Positions 40,579 to 50,197 of a stretch of DNA of 64,000 nt are shown here, in pieces. The notes under the pieces were generated by a model that was not told the origin of the DNA, searched no databases, and worked only from the letters and a program-made list of their open reading frames with translations. The position numbers and the translations under genes are program-made. The DNA is taken from the NCBI GenBank assembly GCA_902780935.1, contig CACZHP010000013.1, positions 1-64,000 on the forward strand, given 5' to 3'. Source of the stretch: an uncultured Bacteroidia bacterium (GTDB lineage: Bacteria > Bacteroidota > Bacteroidia > Bacteroidales > UBA932). How positions within the stretch are numbered: the first letter of the stretch is position 1; each line of letters begins with the position of its first letter.

Positions 40579-43163
40579 TATTTCTCGACTTTGTAACTTC
40601 CGGCGCTGTAGTCCTTGGACTCTGTCTCGCCAGGGAGGGTGACGGTCGCGACAGCACCCTCGGGGACGGTGAATTCCCAGATCCACTTGTCGCCCTCATA
40701 TTTCCAGGCGCTCTTGATCGTGCCGGCGGCGGACTTGTATTCAGCCTCAAGATGGCCGAGCCTCTTGTCCGGGATGGGTTTCATGATGATATGCTTGAAA
40801 CCGGGGTTGGCGGGATCGGAGGCGATACCGGCCGCGGTCTCCCATATCCATTCGCAGACAGCGCCATAGGCGTAGTGGTTGAAGCTGTTCATGCCGCTGG
40901 GGCCCATGCCGGACTCGCGGGTGTAGCTGTTCCAGCGCTCCCAGATTGTCGTGGCTCCGTTATCTACGGAATACAGCCAGCTGGGGTTCTTGCGCTGGAA
41001 AAGAAGGGTGTAGGCGATGTCCACCATTCCATTCTCGGTCAATGTCGCCATCAGGATAGAGGTTCCGAGGAAGCCGGTCTGGAGGCAGTCTCCGTGGTCC
41101 TTGAAGTTCTGGCGGAGTCTCGCGATCATGTCCTCCTTGGCTTTGCCTTCGACCAATCCGTTCTTGAGGGCGAAGAGGGCAGGGGTCTGCATGGTGTTGA
41201 GGATCTCGGTCTTGAAAGTACCGTCCGGCTTCATGAATGTTTCTTTCATGTACTTCTTGGCGTTCTCGGCCATCGCGCGGTACTTGGCGGCGTCCCTGCC
41301 GGTTGCGGCGGCCATGTCGGCCATCATGCTGGCGTCGATAGCCCAGTAGCTGGCGCTCAGATAGTTCCAATATATGATAGCTTCCGGACGACGGACAGTC
41401 TTGCCCTTTTTGTCTTTCATATTGATACCGCCGCCGCAGCTCTCGAGAGGCTCATAGCTGAGCCAGTCGGCCCACTGGTAGTTGCCGTTCTCGTGGGCGT
41501 GGGTCTCGTGGTTGTACTTGGTGTCGTTGACATAGTTCATGAACTTGTCCATGGCGGCCCAGTTCTCGTCAACTATCGCCTTGTCTCCGAACTGTTTCCA
41601 TACTGTCCAGGGGACGATGATACCAGCGTCGGCCCATCCGAGGCGCATCATGTCGTTGCCATACTGGGCGGTGGGAGCGACACCCGGATAACCTCCGACT
41701 TCGCTCTGGGAGTCCCTCATGTCGCGGGTCCACTTGTGGAAGAAGCCGTCCGTGTTGGCGAAGAATGAGCCAGTCTCTGTGAACACCTGTGTGTCAGCCA
41801 TCCAGCCGAGACGCTCATTACGCTGCGGGCAGTCGGTGGGGACTGATAGATAATTGGATCTCTGACCCCAGATGGTGTTGGAGATCAGCTTGTTGATGAG
41901 GTCATTGCCTGTCGTGATCGTTCCTGTCTCGAGATTCTCGGCGATGGAGGTGACAGGGATTGACTCGATGGACTTGATCGTCACCTCGTCAGTGGCGGTG
42001 ATGGACACGAGGCGATAGCCGAAGAATGTCCTCACTGGGGTGAACTCCGCAAAATCCTTGGTGTCGGCGAAGGTATAGAGGAGCCTTATGTTGTTCTCTC
42101 CGACGCGGAGGTTCCTTCTGTGGGTGCTGCCCTCAGGACCGTCCATCCCGCGGCTCTTGGCGCCGTTACCGTCATTGAGAAGCTCGGAAGGGAGGCAGTT
42201 CAGGACAGTGCCGCCCTTGGCCTTGAACACGAAGTGGGGGACAGCGGCGGCGTTCTGGCCGAAGTCAACCACGAGGGTCTCCCCGGGCTTCACCGTCATC
42301 ATCTCGCCGGGAGCGAACTCCTTCTTTATAATGACCTTGCCGTAGTCCTCCTCGGTCTCTCCCTCAACTCCTTCCCAGATGTATGCCTTGACGGGGGAGA
42401 GGGCGATGTCCTTGCGGAGATATATTTCAGCACCTTCGGAGGGAAGTATATCCCCATTGAACTCATTGTTAATCTCCGGGGTGGAGAGCTTCTCGGGAGT
42501 GTCATAACCGGGAAGTTCCCTGGCGTCGTAATCCTCTCCGTCGAATATGGAGGCGTGCTTCACCGGACCAGCGATCCCGGCTTTCCAGTGCTCGGTGTCC
42601 GTCCCGTAAAGTTTCTTGGATCCGTCGGCATATGTCAGTTCCAGGACACCCCTGAAAGCGCATTTCTTGCCGATCACCTTGTCCATTCCTCCGGGAGTGA
42701 CGATCTTGTCAGCCCACCAACCGGGAGTGACCTGGGCGGCGAGGACGTTCTTCGCTCCTCTCTTAGTGTTGAACGCATCGGTCACGTCGTAGGTGAATGA
42801 GCGTTTCGTCTTGGCGTAGTGTGTGAATCCCGGTTTGAGGATCTCCTCACCGATGAGGGTCCCGTTGACGTAGATCTCAAATACTCCGAGTCCGGTTGTC
42901 ATCCATTTGGCGTTGACCACCTTACCCTCGTTTTCTACGGTGCTGACGAACCAGCTGGCCCCGTCTGAGGAGCGGTCGTCGTCATTCTCGACAGCGACCT
43001 GAGCGTCTGCTGCGGAGATCCATTCCGACTGCCCCCAAGCGGAGGCGTCAAGGGCGTCTGTCTTGACTCCGGCTTGAGAGATATCAGTCTTGCCGCAGCC
43101 GGGCAGGAGAGCTGCCGCGAGAATAATGGCAGCGATTGATTTGATGGTAATGCTCAATTTCAT
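40578..43163 (-). CDS. GH78 alpha-L-rhamnosidase-like lipoprotein
   Basis: 861 aa with lipobox MKLSITIKSIAAIILAAALLPGC. Bac_rhamnosid_N (VFEIYVNGTLIGEEILKPGF, VTPGWWADKIV), domain with VDFGQNAAAVPHFVFKAKGG, catalytic barrel with DCPQRNERLGWMADTQVF near residue 441, and C-terminal beta domain (FTVPEGAVATVTLPGET). Anchored outside, it probably trims rhamnose from the imported or surface-bound glycan. Shares a TAATG junction with the second GH78 gene. It is divergent from SusC across 237 bp. Confidence 0.9.
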   Translation of the reverse strand: MKLSITIKSIAAIILAAALLPGCGKTDISQAGVKTDALDASAWGQSEWISAADAQVAVENDDDRSSDGASWFVSTVENEGKVVNAKWMTTGLGVFEIYVNGTLIGEEILKPGFTHYAKTKRSFTYDVTDAFNTKRGAKNVLAAQVTPGWWADKIVTPGGMDKVIGKKCAFRGVLELTYADGSKKLYGTDTEHWKAGIAGPVKHASIFDGEDYDARELPGYDTPEKLSTPEINNEFNGDILPSEGAEIYLRKDIALSPVKAYIWEGVEGETEEDYGKVIIKKEFAPGEMMTVKPGETLVVDFGQNAAAVPHFVFKAKGGTVLNCLPSELLNDGNGAKSRGMDGPEGSTHRRNLRVGENNIRLLYTFADTKDFAEFTPVRTFFGYRLVSITATDEVTIKSIESIPVTSIAENLETGTITTGNDLINKLISNTIWGQRSNYLSVPTDCPQRNERLGWMADTQVFTETGSFFANTDGFFHKWTRDMRDSQSEVGGYPGVAPTAQYGNDMMRLGWADAGIIVPWTVWKQFGDKAIVDENWAAMDKFMNYVNDTKYNHETHAHENGNYQWADWLSYEPLESCGGGINMKDKKGKTVRRPEAIIYWNYLSASYWAIDASMMADMAAATGRDAAKYRAMAENAKKYMKETFMKPDGTFKTEILNTMQTPALFALKNGLVEGKAKEDMIARLRQNFKDHGDCLQTGFLGTSILMATLTENGMVDIAYTLLFQRKNPSWLYSVDNGATTIWERWNSYTRESGMGPSGMNSFNHYAYGAVCEWIWETAAGIASDPANPGFKHIIMKPIPDKRLGHLEAEYKSAAGTIKSAWKYEGDKWIWEFTVPEGAVATVTLPGETESKDYSAGSYKVEK

Positions 43164-43325
43164 AATATGGTTAATTTGAATTTTCAGGTCCTCTTCACAA
43201 AAATACTAATAATATTTTTTCCTTGAACCGGCTTTTGTTTTTCCTTTTGGATTAAAATGATTTGCAAAAGGACGAGAAAAGCCTCAATATCCATTTCAGG
43301 GGCTTCAAAGGCGCTTTTTTTTTAA

Positions 43326-43333
43326 TAACTTCG
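43326..43333 (+). promoter_or_regulatory. -7-like box (TAACTTCG) upstream of SusC
   Basis: One mismatch to TAnnTTTG, 68 bp before the SusC ATG, in the AT-rich divergent region 43164-43400. The same variant occurs upstream of the AlbA_2 gene. No regulator gene is adjacent. Confidence 0.4.
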
Positions 43334-43400
43334 CCGTCCTTTTATTGGGTAAATATGAATTCCTTATTGTTTTATTAATATTTTTTTGTTCAACAATTTT

Positions 43401-46400
43401 ATGAAAGTAAAGGAAACTATCTCATTGATGCGCTCTTTCCTTATCGCTTTGGCGCTTTGCGTCGGAGTGACGGCGTTCGCTCAGACGAACACTGCCAAGG
43501 GCGTTATCAAAGGCGATGACGGGGAGCCCGTCATCGGTGCCTCCGTGATCATCAAAGGGACCTCCACAGGTGCCGTGACTGATGCTAACGGAGCCTTCTC
43601 CCTCCCGGGAGTGAAAAGAGGCCAGACGTTGCAGATAGACTGCCTCGGCTACACCAGCCAGGAAGTCGTGTTCAACGGACAGCCGATCAACATCGTTCTA
43701 GCTACCGACGCTACCATGCTTGACGACGTCGTTGTCACGGCTCTCGGTATGAAGCGTTCGACCAAGGCCCTCGGTTACGCTATGACTGAGATCAAGAGCG
43801 ACGAGCTGAACCCGAACCTCATCAACCCGATCTCTTCCCTCCAGGGAAAGGCCGCGGGTGTCGAGATCAACCTCTCTGATGGTGGTATGTTCGGTCACAA
43901 CAAGATCTTGATCCGTGGTGCTTCCACCCTCGGCAACAACAACCAGCCTATCTTCGTCGTGGACGGAATCATCCTCGACAACGAGACCTGGGACTCCAGC
44001 GCTGACTACGACACCGACAACCTTGACTACGGTAACCAGCTGAAGAACCTCAACCCGGACGACTTCGAGTCCATCTCGATCCTTAAGGGTGCCGCTGCTA
44101 CGGCGCTTTACGGTTCCCGTGGTATGAACGGTGCCATCATCATCACGACCAAGAGCGGAAAGGGCCAGAAAGGCCTTGGCGTCTCCTTCACCCAGACATT
44201 CGGTATCGACCAGGTCACGACCCAGCCTGATTTCCAGAACGTGTTCATGGAGGGTCTGTTCTCCGGTTACGGCCAATATGAGGAGTGTGCCTCCCCTTAC
44301 GATGTCCACCACGTGAACATCTGGGCTGACGGCACGACGGATGTTCCTTCCATCAAGAAGATGTATGATCCTTACGAAGTGACTGGAACTTCCTTCGGTA
44401 ACCGTTTTGACGCCTTCAAGGAGATCGAATGGTATGACGGTTCGAGGATCCCTTCCAAGGCCAACGAGAACAACTTCCGCGACGCCTACAATCTCGGTTT
44501 CAACACCAACACCAACGTGACGCTTTCCGGTGGCAACGACCGCAGCGCGATCTACGCCTCCATTTCTGAGAAGTACGCCACGGGTACCCTTCCGAACAAC
44601 AGCTTCAGCCGTTTCAACACGCTGATCAAGGCCTCCCACAAGATCAACGACAGTATCGAGGTCGAGGCCTCCACTACTATCACCAACTCCAGCCCCCGCA
44701 ACGCCCAGCCCAACATCGGTTGGTACTTCATGTCCGGTACCTGGGATCGTACCTACGATGCCAAGTATTACCGCGACAAGTACAAGGGTGATCACGGCGG
44801 TCTCGCCCAACTCCAATATGGCGACAAGTACGGCGCCGTCCCCGGAAGAGACATCTGGTGGGGAATCTGGGAGAACAGCACGATCCAGAAGGAGACTGTA
44901 GTCCGCCCGAACCTGAGGCTCACCGTCCAGTTCACCCCTTGGATGAAATGGGTGACCGACGGAAGCTTCAACTACTACTACACTCGCCGCGAGACCAAGA
45001 CCAAGGACTCTGGTTACGCCAACAACACCGGCGGTGGCGGATATGCCTTGAGCCAGACTACCCAGGAACAGACCAACCTCAACACCAACCTCATCTTCGA
45101 CTTCAATGTCGGTGAGGACTGGAGGCTCGGCGGCTTTATCCGTGGTGAGTATTTCAACAACTACGAGTTCGCCACCTCAGCTTCGACCAATGGCGGTATG
45201 ATTGTGCCTAACCAGTTCTATATCAATAACTCAAAGGATAAGGTCAATGGTGCTGGTTCCATCGGTGGGACCAAGACTATCCTCTCTGCCGTAGGTCAGT
45301 TCACGGCCTCCTGGAGAGAGCAGCTCTTCCTCGAGCTGACCGGCCGTAACGACTGGAGCTCCGCTCTTGTCTATGCTGACGGTCATGGTAACTACTCCTA
45401 TTTCTACCCGTCGTTCAGCGCCTCCTGGCTTGTCCACGAGACCGTCGATCTTCCGAAACCCATCTCGTTCTGGAAGCTGCGTGCCTCCATCGCGCAGGTC
45501 GGTAACGACACCGATCCTTACACCATCAACACGGCTTACAGCACCTCGCAGGTCAACCACGATGGCAACTCTTCCTATTATATGAATATTCCCGGTTCTG
45601 TCAAGGACTTCAACCTCAAGCCTGAGCGCAAGACTTCCTGGGAACTCGGAACTGACTACCGCATGTTCGACAACAGGGTCGGCATGGACTTCACCTTCTA
45701 CAAGGAGAACACCCGCGACCAGATCATGAGCGTCAGCGTTCCTTCCTCCTCTGGTGTGGGCAGCGCCCTTATCAACGCCGGTAATATCCAGAACAGCGGT
45801 ATCGAGCTCGCTATCAACACCACTCCTATCGAGACTAAGAACTTCGCCTGGGACCTGAACTTCACATGGACGAAGAACTGGTCGAAGATCATCGAGCTTT
45901 CTGACCTTGTCGCAAGCTACATCAAGCTCCAGGGCGATCCCGACTACGGTAGCTACCGTATCGGTTCCGTCGCCAAAGTCGGTGGTGCCTACGGTGTACT
46001 GATGTCTGACAAGATGCCTTTGAAGGATTATACCTACAACGAGGATGGCAGCATCAAGGACGGATCCGGTCTTCCTGTGTTCGGCTCATTCAACAAGAGC
46101 TATGGTACCGCTTTCTACAAGAGAAACGGTGTCGTGGAGGAGGTCGGTAACATGGTCCCTGATTTCCTCGGATCGCTCAGCACCAGCATCCGCTACAAGA
46201 GACTCACCCTCCGCGCTTCCTTCGATGGACGTTTCGGCGGTTATGTCGCTTCCTGGATGACCCACTACGGTACCGCTTACGGTTACCTGGCCACCTCACT
46301 TGAGAATGCCGACGCGGCCCATGGCGGAATCACCTACACCTCCAGGTTTGATGGCCTGACCTATGACGACGGTATCATCCCTGAAGGAATCTTCCGTACT

Positions 46401-46832
46401 GGAACGAAGATCCCCCAGGCCCAGGGCGACCCTTACATCGTCACTTCCGGTCCTACCAGCCCTAACGGTGAGACATACCAGGAGCTTTACGACAAGAAAG
46501 TCATTGATCCTTCACACGCCTCTTCCTGGACTTACTTCAACAACAGCTGGGGTAATGGTGTCATCAACGACAAGTGGTTCCGCAAGCTCAACTACATCTG
46601 CTTCCGCGACCTCACTCTCTCTTACTCACTTCCTGACAAGGCCGCTCGCTGGATCGGTGCTCAGGCTGTCAACCTCCAGGGCAACATCCACAATTTGGGT
46701 TACATCATGAACTCCCTTGCCAACAACGAGAACCCTGAGGCTGTCCGTGGAACCCGCACTGCTGAGTTCCGTCTGAAGTCCGCCGAGGGTGTGACCTCCT
46801 ACTACACATTCACTGTCAATGTCAGATTCTAA
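43401..46832 (+). CDS. SusC/RagA-type TonB-dependent outer-membrane glycan transporter
   Basis: 1143 aa. Signal peptide (MRSFLIALALCVGVTAFAQ within the first 35 residues), carboxypeptidase-like regulatory domain (GVIKGDDGEPVIGASVIIKG), TonB box area LDDVVVTALGMKRSTKALGY, plug with SLQGKAAGVEIN, GASTLGNNNQPIFVVDGII and GAAATALYGSRGMNGAIIIT, followed by a 22-strand barrel rich in aromatic residues. It imports oligosaccharides together with the SusD partner downstream. ATG 43401 is preferred over an in-frame TTG at 43386. Codon use is strongly biased, suggesting high expression. Confidence 0.95.
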   Translation: MKVKETISLMRSFLIALALCVGVTAFAQTNTAKGVIKGDDGEPVIGASVIIKGTSTGAVTDANGAFSLPGVKRGQTLQIDCLGYTSQEVVFNGQPINIVLATDATMLDDVVVTALGMKRSTKALGYAMTEIKSDELNPNLINPISSLQGKAAGVEINLSDGGMFGHNKILIRGASTLGNNNQPIFVVDGIILDNETWDSSADYDTDNLDYGNQLKNLNPDDFESISILKGAAATALYGSRGMNGAIIITTKSGKGQKGLGVSFTQTFGIDQVTTQPDFQNVFMEGLFSGYGQYEECASPYDVHHVNIWADGTTDVPSIKKMYDPYEVTGTSFGNRFDAFKEIEWYDGSRIPSKANENNFRDAYNLGFNTNTNVTLSGGNDRSAIYASISEKYATGTLPNNSFSRFNTLIKASHKINDSIEVEASTTITNSSPRNAQPNIGWYFMSGTWDRTYDAKYYRDKYKGDHGGLAQLQYGDKYGAVPGRDIWWGIWENSTIQKETVVRPNLRLTVQFTPWMKWVTDGSFNYYYTRRETKTKDSGYANNTGGGGYALSQTTQEQTNLNTNLIFDFNVGEDWRLGGFIRGEYFNNYEFATSASTNGGMIVPNQFYINNSKDKVNGAGSIGGTKTILSAVGQFTASWREQLFLELTGRNDWSSALVYADGHGNYSYFYPSFSASWLVHETVDLPKPISFWKLRASIAQVGNDTDPYTINTAYSTSQVNHDGNSSYYMNIPGSVKDFNLKPERKTSWELGTDYRMFDNRVGMDFTFYKENTRDQIMSVSVPSSSGVGSALINAGNIQNSGIELAINTTPIETKNFAWDLNFTWTKNWSKIIELSDLVASYIKLQGDPDYGSYRIGSVAKVGGAYGVLMSDKMPLKDYTYNEDGSIKDGSGLPVFGSFNKSYGTAFYKRNGVVEEVGNMVPDFLGSLSTSIRYKRLTLRASFDGRFGGYVASWMTHYGTAYGYLATSLENADAAHGGITYTSRFDGLTYDDGIIPEGIFRTGTKIPQAQGDPYIVTSGPTSPNGETYQELYDKKVIDPSHASSWTYFNNSWGNGVINDKWFRKLNYICFRDLTLSYSLPDKAARWIGAQAVNLQGNIHNLGYIMNSLANNENPEAVRGTRTAEFRLKSAEGVTSYYTFTVNVRF

Positions 46833-46846
46833 TACTAAAAGCGTGA

Positions 46847-48736
46847 ATGAAAATGAAAGCTAACAAAATACTTCTTATATTGCTAAGCGTCTGCGTCCTG
46901 GGACTCTCATCCTGCCGCGACCAGTTCGCAGAGATGAACCAGAGCCCGAGCGATGTCACCACGGCCGAGCCCTCTTTCATGCTGACGAGGTGCGAGCTGT
47001 CATTCCAGGTGAATGACTACCTCTACTGGTTCTACAACCAGCTTCTTTACTCCAACTGGAGCCAGCTGGGCGCCAGCGGGACTTTCTCCGAGGGAACCTT
47101 CGGACAGGGCACCGCTATCATGACCCAGGACAACTACATCACGATGCTCAATTACCGTAATGACATCAACGACTACGTTGAGAAATTCGAGCATCCCGAG
47201 CTGAAAGCCTATTCCGCCATGTGCGGCGTCCTGGCCATCTTCGGTGGAATCTTCTCATCAGACATCAACGGAGACATCCAGTACACCGAGGCTTGCATGT
47301 ACAAGTTCGGCGGCCCCCTCACACCGGCATACGACAAAGTTGAGGCGCTTTATGATCTCTGGGTCAAGGAACTTGACGATTATATCGCCGTCTTCCAGGA
47401 CAAATCCCAGAACATCATCGCCAAGCAGGATCTCTTCTTCAATGGAGATTTGGCGAAGTGGGCCAGGCTGGCAAATACCATCAAGCTCAAGATCGCTGTC
47501 CGTCTGTACAACAACAACCCTGAGAAGGCGAAGCAGATCGCCCAGGCCGTGGTCGGCAATTCAGCTGGATACATCGACAGCATCGAGGATTCTTTCCTCT
47601 TCCACAAGGCTGACGCCACTACCGGAGGCGATGATGCCTACGGAATCGGCGACACCAATATCGAGAACTTCTGGGGTGGTTCGAGCGGCAACGTGATCAA
47701 TTTCATGCTTGCTTCCAAGGATCCCAGGGTCCGTTACTTCTACAGGAAGAACGGTTACAACTCCAAGATCGTCCAGTGCTTCATCGACAACGGCAAATAT
47801 GAGAACCTTCCTCCTTACGTGAAGGATGTCGTTGTCCTTGACGAGGACGGCAACTTCAAGGAGTGGGGCGGCATGGGTGAGCCTTGGGTGCGCTATTTCG
47901 GCCATCCGATCGTGTTCAAGGACTCAGATGCGTACAAGGCAATCTCCGGCACCTATTACGACACAGGCACTCGCTATCAGCTGACCATCGGTGACGCCAG
48001 CAAATCTTACGGCATCTACTCCTCCCTCAATGGTGAGATGCTCCTCGGCAGGGTCGACTATTCAGTCCCTACCACCCCTGACGGCCCGGTCATCCAGGAC
48101 AACGATGATGTCGTGTGGTGGCAGCTTGTCATGGGCGCCGGCGAGACCAACCTTTATCTCGCTGAGCTTGCCCAGTTGGGCGCCGCTCTCCCGAAATCCG
48201 CTGAGGAATATTACAACCGCGGTGTCCAGCTCTCCGTCCAGGAGTGGGACAATGTCGCCGCGAAGAATAAGATTCCTTACTACAAGACTACCTACAATTA
48301 CGACCCCAACGAGGGTACGATCGAACTTAAGGATGGCGAGCTCGATGCCATGATGGCCACCGATGCCGTGAAGTTCACCGGAACCGATTCCGAGAAGCTT
48401 GAGAAGATTTATCTCCAGCAGCTCATGAACTTCACCCTCATGCCTGATGACCAGTTCGTCACCGCACGTCGTTCCGGCTATCCCAAGATCGGGTCCAACC
48501 TCCTTCCGTTCGTGAAGTTCGATGAGATCGAGCTGACGGCCATTCCTCGCCGCTTCTCCTTCCCTTGGCCTCTGCCGACGGACGTGATGTACGACATCCG
48601 CACCGCTAACCTGCAGGAGCAGGGATTCACCCCCGGATCCAACCAATCCGGTATCGGTTTCCCTTCCTCCACAGTGCTCAATACCGAGCGCCTCTGGCAG
48701 GACAAGAACGCTCCTCAGTGGGGAGCCGGCAAATAG
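46847..48736 (+). CDS. SusD/RagB-like surface glycan-binding lipoprotein (SusD-like_2 type)
   Basis: 629 aa. Lipobox MKMKANKILLILLSVCVLGLSSC. Alpha-helical TPR-like scaffold: AEMNQSPSDVTTAEPSFML, YSAMCGVLAIFGGIFSSDIN, YDKVEALYDLWVKELDDYIA, GDLAKWARLANTIKLKIAVR, and NLYLAELAQLGAALPKSAEE. The C-terminal PWPLPTDVMYD and NTERLWQDKNAPQW are typical. Longer than the usual 500-550 aa. It forms the lid on SusC. Stop-to-terminator distance is 20 bp, so susC-susD form a closed operon. Confidence 0.9.
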   Translation: MKMKANKILLILLSVCVLGLSSCRDQFAEMNQSPSDVTTAEPSFMLTRCELSFQVNDYLYWFYNQLLYSNWSQLGASGTFSEGTFGQGTAIMTQDNYITMLNYRNDINDYVEKFEHPELKAYSAMCGVLAIFGGIFSSDINGDIQYTEACMYKFGGPLTPAYDKVEALYDLWVKELDDYIAVFQDKSQNIIAKQDLFFNGDLAKWARLANTIKLKIAVRLYNNNPEKAKQIAQAVVGNSAGYIDSIEDSFLFHKADATTGGDDAYGIGDTNIENFWGGSSGNVINFMLASKDPRVRYFYRKNGYNSKIVQCFIDNGKYENLPPYVKDVVVLDEDGNFKEWGGMGEPWVRYFGHPIVFKDSDAYKAISGTYYDTGTRYQLTIGDASKSYGIYSSLNGEMLLGRVDYSVPTTPDGPVIQDNDDVVWWQLVMGAGETNLYLAELAQLGAALPKSAEEYYNRGVQLSVQEWDNVAAKNKIPYYKTTYNYDPNEGTIELKDGELDAMMATDAVKFTGTDSEKLEKIYLQQLMNFTLMPDDQFVTARRSGYPKIGSNLLPFVKFDEIELTAIPRRFSFPWPLPTDVMYDIRTANLQEQGFTPGSNQSGIGFPSSTVLNTERLWQDKNAPQWGAGK

Positions 48737-48755
48737 TCTGGCGTGATAATCTCAA

Positions 48756-48789
48756 AGAGTGGCGCGTCGATTAGCGCCACTCTTTTTTT
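48756..48789 (+). terminator. Rho-independent terminator after SusD
   Basis: Perfect 10-bp stem AGAGTGGCGC (48756-48765) and GCGCCACTCT (48774-48783) with an 8-nt loop and a run of seven T. Confidence 0.9.
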
Positions 48790-48809
48790 CTTTTCGTATA
48801 TTGTGGAAT

Positions 48810-49478
48810 ATGAGAAAATGTCTTGCTTCCTTGACCGTCCTTCTGGCTTTCGCGTTTTCCGCTGGAGCGCAGCAGCGGCTTTATTTGTTCCCTGATTTCG
48901 TGGACGCGAGCGTCCGTTTTATCGGCAACCCCCGATTGGAGAAGCTTCGGCTCAATTTCGACATGCTTTCCCAGAAGCTCCTCTACATGGAAGGGGAGAC
49001 CCTGATGGAGATAACCAATATGCCGATGATCCAGTCCGTCGTCACGGATGACCGTCAGTTCCTGATGAAGGAAGGCATGCTTTGCGAGATCATCACGGCA
49101 GGGGATTCGCAAGTCCTTGTTAACTGGAAAGTGAAAAAGGTCAATGTCGGCTCAAGAGGCGCCCTGGGGGCGACAACCCAGGCGAAGGTGGAAGTCTTGC
49201 GCTCTTACGAGTTCGAAACGCCCTACACGATCACAGACTTTCGCAAACCTACTGAGCAGGATACCCATTCGCTTGAGGTATGGCGGCAAAGGAATGACAA
49301 CACGTACTTCGTGTATTTAGGAGGTCAGGAATATAAGATTCGCTATCTTAAAGATCTGTACAAGGCTTTCCCGCAGCAAGCGCCCTTGTTGAAAGCGTAC
49401 GCCAAGAAGAACAAACTGATCATGCGTAACGCCGAGGACGCCTTCATGATGTTCGGATACCTGAAGACATTGATCTAA
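48810..49478 (+). CDS. Exported protein of unknown function
   Basis: 222 aa with signal peptide MRKCLASLTVLLAFAFSAGAQ. The mature part is beta-rich with LYLFPDFVDASVRFIGNPRLEK, LRLNFDMLSQKLLYMEGETL and HSLEVWRQRNDNTYFVYLGG, ending in helices (ALLKAYAKKNKLIM). I do not name a family; it resembles small periplasmic Bacteroidetes proteins seen near PULs. It has its own transcription unit after the SusD terminator. The stop is 30 bp from a convergent lipoprotein gene. Confidence 0.7.
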   Translation: MRKCLASLTVLLAFAFSAGAQQRLYLFPDFVDASVRFIGNPRLEKLRLNFDMLSQKLLYMEGETLMEITNMPMIQSVVTDDRQFLMKEGMLCEIITAGDSQVLVNWKVKKVNVGSRGALGATTQAKVEVLRSYEFETPYTITDFRKPTEQDTHSLEVWRQRNDNTYFVYLGGQEYKIRYLKDLYKAFPQQAPLLKAYAKKNKLIMRNAEDAFMMFGYLKTLI

Positions 49479-49508
49479 TAATAAAATATTTGTATTTATA
49501 AGTGTCGT

Positions 49509-49997
49509 CTATTGCAGGAAGCTGTCGTCCACGGCAAAGACCTCCTCGGCCTTGAGAGCCTTTTTCCATGGCTTGATGACCTTCCCTGAGATGGTGGTCA
49601 CCGGAGCGACTTGCTTGATCCTCATGTCGGCTTTCGCCGCGCGTCCGGGGGAAATGATCTCGACACGCTCGGGAGATCCGGTTTCGGAATCTCCGGGCTG
49701 GAGGAACAAGATGACATAACGGCCTCCGCCCGCGATCTTTTCTCCCTTGATATTCTTGAGAGGGTTGTTGTTCGAGACGAAATACCTCCTGATACCCCAT
49801 CCGGGGACGTTGAAGGTGTCGATGCCCAGCGAGTTCTTGTCAATAGGCTCGCTGTACTCGACGACCATCCCGGCGGGCTCTCCTTCTTCCGTCAACAGGG
49901 CGTCGGCCTGCTTGACAGGATTGCCGCAGGATGTGAGAACAGCAGCCATGATTCCAAATGAAATCAAGGCCAAGTCTTTGAATCGTACAGTTTTCAT
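49509..49997 (-). CDS. Hypothetical lipoprotein
   Basis: 162 aa. Lipobox ALISFGIMAAVLTSCGN. The mature protein contains VVEYSEPIDKNSLGIDTFNV and YVILFLQPGDSETGSPERVE, both beta-like, the latter reminiscent of the small DUF4138-like or transglutaminase-associated beta folds, but no firm family. The C-terminal half is basic (KVIKPWKKALKAEEV). Convergent with the previous gene. Met at 49997 chosen to start the signal peptide. Confidence 0.65.
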   Translation of the reverse strand: MKTVRFKDLALISFGIMAAVLTSCGNPVKQADALLTEEGEPAGMVVEYSEPIDKNSLGIDTFNVPGWGIRRYFVSNNNPLKNIKGEKIAGGGRYVILFLQPGDSETGSPERVEIISPGRAAKADMRIKQVAPVTTISGKVIKPWKKALKAEEVFAVDDSFLQ

Positions 49998-50048
49998 ATG
50001 CACTCTACAAAAAAAATGGGGGTGATAAATTTCTTTAGGACCCCCGTG

Positions 50049-50121
50049 TGGAGCATAGGAGGATCGAACTCCTGACCTCCAGATTGCGAACCTGGCGCTC
50101 TACCAGCTGAGCTAATACCCC
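50049..50121 (-). tRNA. tRNA-Ala (anticodon CGC)
   Basis: 73 nt on the minus strand. Acceptor GGGGTAT with ATGCTCC contains the G3-U70 pair that identifies alanine tRNAs; D arm GCTC/GAGC; anticodon loop TTCGCAA (CGC); T loop TTCGATC; discriminator A followed by CA, so CCA is not encoded. Confidence 0.9.
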
Positions 50122-50133
50122 ATTTCAGAGACG

Positions 50134-50141
50134 CAAATATA
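50134..50141 (-). promoter_or_regulatory. -7 box (TATATTTG) for tRNA-Ala
   Basis: Read on the minus strand TATATTTG matches TAnnTTTG, 12 bp before the tRNA. Confidence 0.6.
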
Positions 50142-50197
50142 ATAATTTTTTGAATATTACTCACTTTTTTTCAAGAAACACGGCCTTTCTCTTAAGA

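Noticed and set aside
40506..41768. Plus-strand open frame of 420 codons
   Set aside because: Shadow of the GH78 gene on the other strand; composition is Val/Gly/His-rich with no motifs.
43698..44816. Minus-strand 372-codon frame
   Set aside because: Antisense shadow of SusC with repetitive Val/Gly/Asp composition.
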